Notes under the pieces: generated by a model
Databases searched by the model: none
Seen by the model: only the letters and a program-made list of their open reading frames with translations
What the model was told of the DNA's origin: nothing
NCBI GenBank assembly: GCA_016234485.1
Contig: JACRBL010000029.1
Coordinates: 186,001-250,000 of the forward strand
Direction of reading: 5' to 3'
Length of the DNA: 64,000 bases
From: Chloroflexota bacterium
Lineage (GTDB): Bacteria; Chloroflexota; Anaerolineae; Anaerolineales; Villigracilaceae
Translations under genes and position numbers: made by a program
Shown: one piece after another, positions 59,879-64,000 of the stretch
Position numbering within the stretch: the first letter of the stretch is position 1
Layout of the letters: each line of letters begins with the position of its first letter

Positions 59879-61273
59879 ATGCGTATTCACTTTCATGGCG
59901 CGGCTCATACGGTGACTGGCTCGCAACATTTGATCGAAATCAACGGCTCGCGACTTCTGCTGGAGTGCGGGCTGTATCAAGGCAAACGCGACGAGTCTTT
60001 TGCCCGCAACCGAAGTTTTAAATTTGACCCGCGTTCTGTGGACGCGATGATCCTCTCCCATTCGCACATTGACCACTGCGGCAATTTGCCGAATTTGGTG
60101 AAGCAGGGATTTAAAGGCTCGATTTATTTAACAAAACCCGCCGCCGAGTTGACCGACGTGATGTTGCGCGATTCGGGTCACATCCAGGAATCGGACGCGG
60201 AATATTTAAACAAGAAGCGACGGGCGCGCGGCGAGCCTTTGATCGAGCCGCTTTATACGCAACAGGATGCGGAAGCCGTCTCGGAAAATTTTGTGCCGAA
60301 GAATTATGGCGAGGAGTTCGAGCCAGCCCCTGGCGTGAAAGCGCGCTTCGTGGAAGCGGGACACATTCTCGGCTCGGCGGCCATGTCGTTGGAGTTGACC
60401 GAGAAGGGTCGCAAAGTCCGCTTCTGGTTTTCGGGCGATATTGGGCGTTATCATCTTCCGCTGTTGCGCGATCCCATTTTGCCCGACGACGCGGATTTCC
60501 TCCTGATGGAATCCACCTACGGCGACAAGCCGCATCGCGGTCCGCAACTCGCGTATGAGGAGTTTCGCGAAGTGGTGCGGCGCACGCAGGAACGCGGCGG
60601 CAAGGTCATCATCCCCGCCTTCGCGGTGGGACGCACGCAGGAGCTCGTCTACTGGCTGAACACGATGATGCACGAAGACGGTATAAAGATGATGCCCGTC
60701 TATGTGGATAGCCCGCTGGCCGTGAACGCGTCGGACGTGTTCAAGCGCTTCGCCGACACCTTCGACGAGGAGACGCGCACGTTTGTCCGCGAGAACCGCC
60801 ACCCCGCCCTCGACTTTGAGCGGCTGACCTACGTCCGATCGGTGGAGGAGTCGAAGGCGCTGAACGAACGCCGCGAGCCGATGGTCATTATCTCCGCTTC
60901 GGGCATGGCCGAGACGGGACGCATCCTGCACCATTTGAAGAACAACATCGAAAACGCCAATAACACCATCTGCATCGTCTCGTGGCAAGCGCCCGAAACG
61001 CTGGGACGCCGATTGGCCGAACGCGAAAAGCAGGTGAAGATTTTTGGCGAAATTTATAACGTGCGCGCCGAAGTCTCCACGATCGGCGGACTCTCAGGCC
61101 ACGCCGGCCAGGACTTGTTGATGCAATACGCGCTGGCGGGGAATGGCAAGAAGCGGAAAGTATTCCTTGTCCACGGGGAGGAAAAGCCCGCTTCGATCTT
61201 GCAGGGTAAATTGCGCGATGTCGGCATCCGTCAAGCGGAGTATCCTGAAATGCACAGCAGCGCGGAACTGTAA
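59879..61273 (+). CDS. Metallo-beta-lactamase/beta-CASP RNA nuclease
   Basis: A protein of 464 aa; AGGAGG stands ahead of the ATG. The metal site is LSHSHIDHCGNLP with further ligands in GHILGSAAM and FSGDIGR. The beta-CASP region (about 200-380) has MESTYGDKPH, PAFAVGRTQELVYWL, YVDSPLAV, ISASGMAETGR and the C-terminal GLSGHAGQ with its histidine. It matches the YSH1/CPSF-like bacterial RNA processing nucleases. It is coupled to rnd, which suggests joint RNA maturation. Confidence 0.93.
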   Translation: MRIHFHGAAHTVTGSQHLIEINGSRLLLECGLYQGKRDESFARNRSFKFDPRSVDAMILSHSHIDHCGNLPNLVKQGFKGSIYLTKPAAELTDVMLRDSGHIQESDAEYLNKKRRARGEPLIEPLYTQQDAEAVSENFVPKNYGEEFEPAPGVKARFVEAGHILGSAAMSLELTEKGRKVRFWFSGDIGRYHLPLLRDPILPDDADFLLMESTYGDKPHRGPQLAYEEFREVVRRTQERGGKVIIPAFAVGRTQELVYWLNTMMHEDGIKMMPVYVDSPLAVNASDVFKRFADTFDEETRTFVRENRHPALDFERLTYVRSVEESKALNERREPMVIISASGMAETGRILHHLKNNIENANNTICIVSWQAPETLGRRLAEREKQVKIFGEIYNVRAEVSTIGGLSGHAGQDLLMQYALAGNGKKRKVFLVHGEEKPASILQGKLRDVGIRQAEYPEMHSSAEL

Positions 61274-61277
61274 AGTG

Positions 61278-61290
61278 GATTGCCAATCCG
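61278..61290. repeat. GGATTGCCAATCC palindrome
   Basis: A short copy of the 19-nt palindrome found in wecB, five nt after the beta-CASP gene stop. Confidence 0.5.
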
Positions 61291-61371
61291 CCCCACGTTT
61301 GCTAATTTTTTTCGGTTATAATCTGCGCCGCTCACTTGACACCTGATACGTGGAACGTGACACCGAAATAT

Positions 61372-61458
61372 GGAGAGGTGCCAGAGTGGTTGAATGGGAC
61401 GGTCTCGAAAACCGTTGTGGGCTCCGGTCCACCGAGGGTTCGAATCCCTCCCTCTCCG
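61372..61458 (+). tRNA. tRNA-Ser (anticodon CGA)
   Basis: 87 nt. The acceptor stem GGAGAGG/CCTCTCC has discriminator G. The anticodon stem ACGGT/ACCGT holds loop CTCGAAA, giving CGA for UCG codons. A long variable arm (GTGG...CCAC) and T-arm GAGGG-TTCGAAT-CCCTC confirm a class II serine tRNA. CCA is not encoded. A strong terminator starts 5 nt downstream. Confidence 0.96.
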
Positions 61459-61462
61459 CTAA

Positions 61463-61492
61463 CCCCGATCAAGAATGATCGGGGTATTTTTT
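61463..61492 (+). terminator. Terminator 1, after tRNA-Ser
   Basis: CCCCGATC-aagaat-GATCGGGG, then TATTTTTT. Confidence 0.88.
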
Positions 61493-61500
61493 CCCACTGA

Positions 61501-61545
61501 GCGCCCCCATTAAGGGGATGGGATTCGAATCCCTCCCTCTCCGCT
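61501..61545 (+). repeat. tRNA-Ser 3'-end copy 2
   Basis: 22 nt (61524-61545) are identical to the T-loop, T-stem, acceptor end and following CT of the tRNA. They are preceded by CGCCCCCATTAAGGGGATG, a small CCCC/GGGG hairpin. No anticodon or 5' acceptor arm exists. The distance to copy 1 is 85 nt. Confidence 0.85.
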
Positions 61546-61549
61546 AAAA

Positions 61550-61576
61550 GCCTGACTTGAATGGTCAGGCTTTTTT
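61550..61576 (+). terminator. Terminator 2
   Basis: GCCTGAC-ttgaatg-GTCAGGC, then TTTTTT. It follows copy 2 and is unrelated in sequence to terminators 1 and 3. Confidence 0.85.
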
Positions 61577-61584
61577 ATTTCCAC

Positions 61585-61630
61585 CGCGCCCCCATTCAGG
61601 GGATGAAGTTCGAATCCCTCCCTCTCCGCT
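61585..61630 (+). repeat. tRNA-Ser 3'-end copy 3
   Basis: 22 nt (61609-61630) are identical to copies 1 and 2, again preceded by CGCCCCCATTCAGGGGATG. The T-stem 5' strand is lost here (GAAG). The distance to copy 2 is 85 nt. Confidence 0.85.
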
Positions 61631-61633
61631 GAG

Positions 61634-61662
61634 AAACGCGTCCGCAAAGACGCGTTTTTTTT
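61634..61662 (+). terminator. Terminator 3
   Basis: AAACGCGTC-cgcaaa-GACGCGTTT with the T-run extended to eight T. Confidence 0.85.
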
Positions 61663-61741
61663 ACAGACTATCAAGACTGAAAGCATCCAATTTGACAAAT
61701 GTGCATATAATCCAGCCACTTTTACCAAATAGGAGATTGCC

Positions 61742-63019
61742 ATGAAAATTCACCGTTCGATATTTATCGTGATCGTATTTGCCCTTTTGCTTTCAGCCTG
61801 TGGCGGAAGCGCGCCCGCGGAGCCAACGCAAGCCCCCACGCTTGCGCCTCCCGCCGAGACGCCCGCGCCAACTCTCGCCCTCGCGCCGACCGAGACCGCC
61901 ATCCCTCTGCCCACGTTCACTCCAACCTCCCTGTCTACGGTTGATCCCGAAATCATCAAGCAATGCAAGCCCGCGCCGGTCGCGTTCACGAACGTGGGAT
62001 TTGGCTTCCCGCCCGCCGACTATAAGTTGCCCTCCCTCGGCGACGTGAAAACCATTGTGTTGTTTGCCGATTTCGCCGATGTGCCAGGCGCGACAACGCC
62101 AGAACAATTCTTCTCCGAATTTTCGCCCAACGCTGAAAATTTCTATTCCACCGTGTCCTATGGGCGCATGAATTGGATTCTCGAGCCGCACATGAAATGG
62201 CTGAGACTGAGTCAGGACTCGGCCTACTATGGCGAAGCGATCCGTTCCTACGATGGACACCTGGAATTTATTCAGGAAGCGGTTCGCCTCGCGGACCCCG
62301 AGGTGGATTTTTCCAGCGCGGACTCGGTCGTGGTGATGGTCCCGCCGGAGGCGACCGCGGTTGAATTTGGTCCCGCCCTGGGCGCCAATCCGGGTGAAGG
62401 TTATTCAGCCGATGGCAAGGTCTTCTCGAACGGCGTAACGTCCGCCGCGGACTTTCCAAATTGGGGCTTCATCTGGCTCAATCACGAAAGCGGTCACACC
62501 ATGGGCCTGCCCGACCTCTACGGCTACGATTGGGACGGCACGAATTACGATGACATTCATCGCTTTGTCGGCGGTTTCGGGGCGATGGGTTACACCGCCG
62601 GGGACGCGATGGAGTTTTTCGCCTTCGAGCGCTGGCAACTGGGCTGGCTGGACGATAACCAGTTCGTCTGTCAATTGGATGCCGACCAGACCACGACTCT
62701 CTCCGCCATTGAAATGGCAGGCGGTTTGAAGGCGGTGATCGTCCCCCTTGGAGTGAACCGCATCCTGGTCGTCGAATCGCGGCGGGCGCTGGGATATGAC
62801 GAAAAGATATCCAAGGAAGGCGCGCTCGTCTACGTGGTGGATACAACCATCGCGTCGGGCTATGGGACCTTGGCCGTGTATCCCGTTTTGGACGGCGATC
62901 CCTATCGCTATAAGTCCCCGCTGGCGGTGGGCGAATCCGTCACCGTGGAGGGCGTGACCGTCACCGTGATCGAAGCGACCGATCAAGGAGACACAGTGCA
63001 AGTGACTGTCGCAAAGTAA
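61742..63019 (+). CDS. M6-like metalloprotease lipoprotein
   Basis: A protein of 425 aa; GGAG is upstream of the ATG. The lipobox LLLSAC has modified C20, followed by a Pro/Thr linker (about 25-65). The catalytic domain has NHESGHTMGLPDLYGYDWDG with zinc ligands H248 and H252, catalytic E249 and the downstream D258, as in immune-inhibitor-A type (M6) peptidases. A loop with GAMGYTAGDAMEFFAFERWQLGWL follows the site. It probably acts as a cell-surface peptidase. Confidence 0.88.
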   Translation: MKIHRSIFIVIVFALLLSACGGSAPAEPTQAPTLAPPAETPAPTLALAPTETAIPLPTFTPTSLSTVDPEIIKQCKPAPVAFTNVGFGFPPADYKLPSLGDVKTIVLFADFADVPGATTPEQFFSEFSPNAENFYSTVSYGRMNWILEPHMKWLRLSQDSAYYGEAIRSYDGHLEFIQEAVRLADPEVDFSSADSVVVMVPPEATAVEFGPALGANPGEGYSADGKVFSNGVTSAADFPNWGFIWLNHESGHTMGLPDLYGYDWDGTNYDDIHRFVGGFGAMGYTAGDAMEFFAFERWQLGWLDDNQFVCQLDADQTTTLSAIEMAGGLKAVIVPLGVNRILVVESRRALGYDEKISKEGALVYVVDTTIASGYGTLAVYPVLDGDPYRYKSPLAVGESVTVEGVTVTVIEATDQGDTVQVTVAK

Positions 63020-63025
63020 GACGTA

Positions 63026-63065
63026 AAGACTTCCGAGGTTTCGTTGACTTCGGAAGTCTTTTTTT
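63026..63065. terminator. Bidirectional terminator
   Basis: AAGACTTCCGA / TCGGAAGTCTT (11 bp) with A and T runs, between convergent protease and transporter genes. Confidence 0.8.
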
Positions 63066-63984
63066 ATTCCGTCTTATCGCCCCAGCGCAACAGGATGACT
63101 CCAGTGAAGACCATCACACTTCCGATCCACTGAATGGAATTGAGTTGTTCGCGAAGCAGGAAGTACGCCCAAATGGACGTGAGCGCGGGTTCGAGCGTGG
63201 CGATGAGATTTGCGACGGTGGGCGCGAGATAGCGGAGGCTGAGGGTGTAGAGTCCAAAGCCGCCGAGGGTGGGCGCGATGGCAAGGAAGATGAGAAAACC
63301 CCAGGCCGAGACGGAATCGCCGAGCCAGAGCATGTCGGAGAGGAGCAGCTTGCCGGAGAATCCGTCCACGGCGAGGTTGAAGAGCAGGAGGAAGAACGTG
63401 GCGATGGCGAAACTGTAGAGCAGGGCCGTCCACGAATCAATAGATTGGTCGGAGGCGCGCTTGCCTTCGAGATTGTAGAAGGCGAAGAAGAGTCCCGTGA
63501 ACAGGCCGAAGGTGATACCGAGCGGATTGACGCGCCAGTTGGCAAAGTCATGCGCGCCCGAGACGAGGAAGGTTCCAAGCAGACTCAAGACGATGGAGAG
63601 AATCTTGACGCGGTTGAAATTTTCCTTGAAGATGATCTTGCTTAAGATGGCCGTCATCGCGGGGGAGGAAAAGGCCAAAACGGTCGCGACCGCCGCCCCG
63701 TTGTATTGAACCGAAAACGTCCAGAGCGAGTTGAAAACCGCCAGCGTGAGTCCATATAAGACGAGGAATGTCCAATGCGAACGATCCAGATGAAAACGCG
63801 CGCGGCTGAACAACGCAAAGATGAGGGCGAGGCCGATCGAAAGGAAAAGGTCGCGCCAGAAGGCCAGCACGAGGGACGGAAGCGCGTAGGTCTTGCTGAG
63901 GTAACTGATGAGGATGCCCGTGAACGACCAGAGGACGGTGGCGGTGAGCGCGATGACGTAGCCGCGCGAGTAGGTTGATTTCAT
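63064..63984 (-). CDS. EamA/DMT-family transporter
   Basis: A protein of 306 aa with ten hydrophobic segments in two EamA repeats (about 7-145 and 155-300). Signatures include ATVLWSFTGILISYLSK at the start, a FSSPAMTAILSKIIFKE end of repeat 1 and LEPALTSIWAYFLLREQL in repeat 2. DMT members export metabolites such as amino acids; the substrate is unknown. The start ATG has GGAG nearby. The whole gene is inside the window. Confidence 0.92.
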   Translation of the reverse strand: MKSTYSRGYVIALTATVLWSFTGILISYLSKTYALPSLVLAFWRDLFLSIGLALIFALFSRARFHLDRSHWTFLVLYGLTLAVFNSLWTFSVQYNGAAVATVLAFSSPAMTAILSKIIFKENFNRVKILSIVLSLLGTFLVSGAHDFANWRVNPLGITFGLFTGLFFAFYNLEGKRASDQSIDSWTALLYSFAIATFFLLLFNLAVDGFSGKLLLSDMLWLGDSVSAWGFLIFLAIAPTLGGFGLYTLSLRYLAPTVANLIATLEPALTSIWAYFLLREQLNSIQWIGSVMVFTGVILLRWGDKTE

Positions 63985-64000
63985 GGAGACTCCGCAATGC

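Noticed and set aside
61501-61630. Copies 2 and 3 as additional tRNA genes
   Set aside because: They lack the 5' acceptor strand, D-arm and anticodon arm; copy 3 has also lost the T-stem 5' strand.
61510-61743. Minus-strand frame of 77 codons across the tRNA-end repeats
   Set aside because: It is antisense to tRNA fragments and terminators and has no start signal; it is a by-product of the repeat.
1-64000. CRISPR array, prophage or defence island
   Set aside because: No regularly spaced identical direct repeats with unique spacers, and no cas, integrase, terminase or restriction genes. The dispersed repeats are palindromic and scattered.

Overview
The window looks like a chromosomal segment of a Chloroflexota bacterium, most likely an Anaerolineae relative. 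The grounds are a mevalonate kinase in a bacterial context, very GAF-rich sensor proteins, secreted LysM, CAP and lipoproteins with Pro-Thr linkers, moderately GC-rich coding sequence, and abundant short palindromic repeats. This placement is inference; no rRNA or taxonomic marker was compared. I see no phage, integrase, transposase or CRISPR array.

Layout. 1-3.1 kb (+): a TPR protein, open at the window edge, translationally coupled to a radical SAM/SPASM enzyme. 3.1-4.6 kb (+): a kinase fossil, then a receiver protein overlapping a GNAT acetyltransferase. 27.6-4.8 kb (-): one long same-strand run from a 40-codon small ORF, recX and ribonuclease Y into a signalling block. That block holds two histidine kinases, several receiver proteins, a GGDEF-EAL protein, three HAMP/GAF sensors with no transmitter domain, and a threonine-synthase-like enzyme fused to a receiver domain. 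27.9-35 kb: malic enzyme, an NnrS-like membrane protein, an orphan protein, SEC-C protein and Obg, and a CAP-LysM exoprotein. 35-45 kb: glycosyltransferase, AAA ATPase, NagD-like phosphatase, DHH phosphoesterase with mevalonate kinase, and a glycerophosphodiesterase / threonine-dehydratase-like / GH3 run. 45-50.9 kb (-): small conserved proteins, a LysM membrane protein, a CorC-like protein, SelD and a band-7 protein. 51-56.4 kb: a PyrK-like 2Fe-2S protein, a secreted protein, WecB, polysaccharide deacetylase and WecC. 56.7-64 kb: NfeD/SPFH pair, RimI, RNase D, a beta-CASP nuclease, tRNA-Ser, an M6-like lipoprotein protease and an EamA transporter.

Main discoveries. (1) selD is a selenoprotein gene: an in-frame TGA sits at the catalytic Cys position, with a consensus-fitting bSECIS hairpin, so a standard reading truncates it. 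(2) The 3' end of tRNA-Ser recurs three times at exactly 85-nt spacing, each copy followed by a different intrinsic terminator. (3) A mobile palindromic repeat family (eight copies) has inserted in frame into two enzymes, the threonine-dehydratase-like protein and WecB. (4) A threonine-synthase-like PLP enzyme is fused to a receiver domain inside a signalling operon. (5) Three adjacent sensors lack any kinase domain and share a conserved C-terminal tail, and a repeated W..Y/GYxYD mini-GAF module recurs in two of the signalling proteins. (6) At least five genes carry TATAAT 6-7 nt before the start codon, implying leaderless transcripts.
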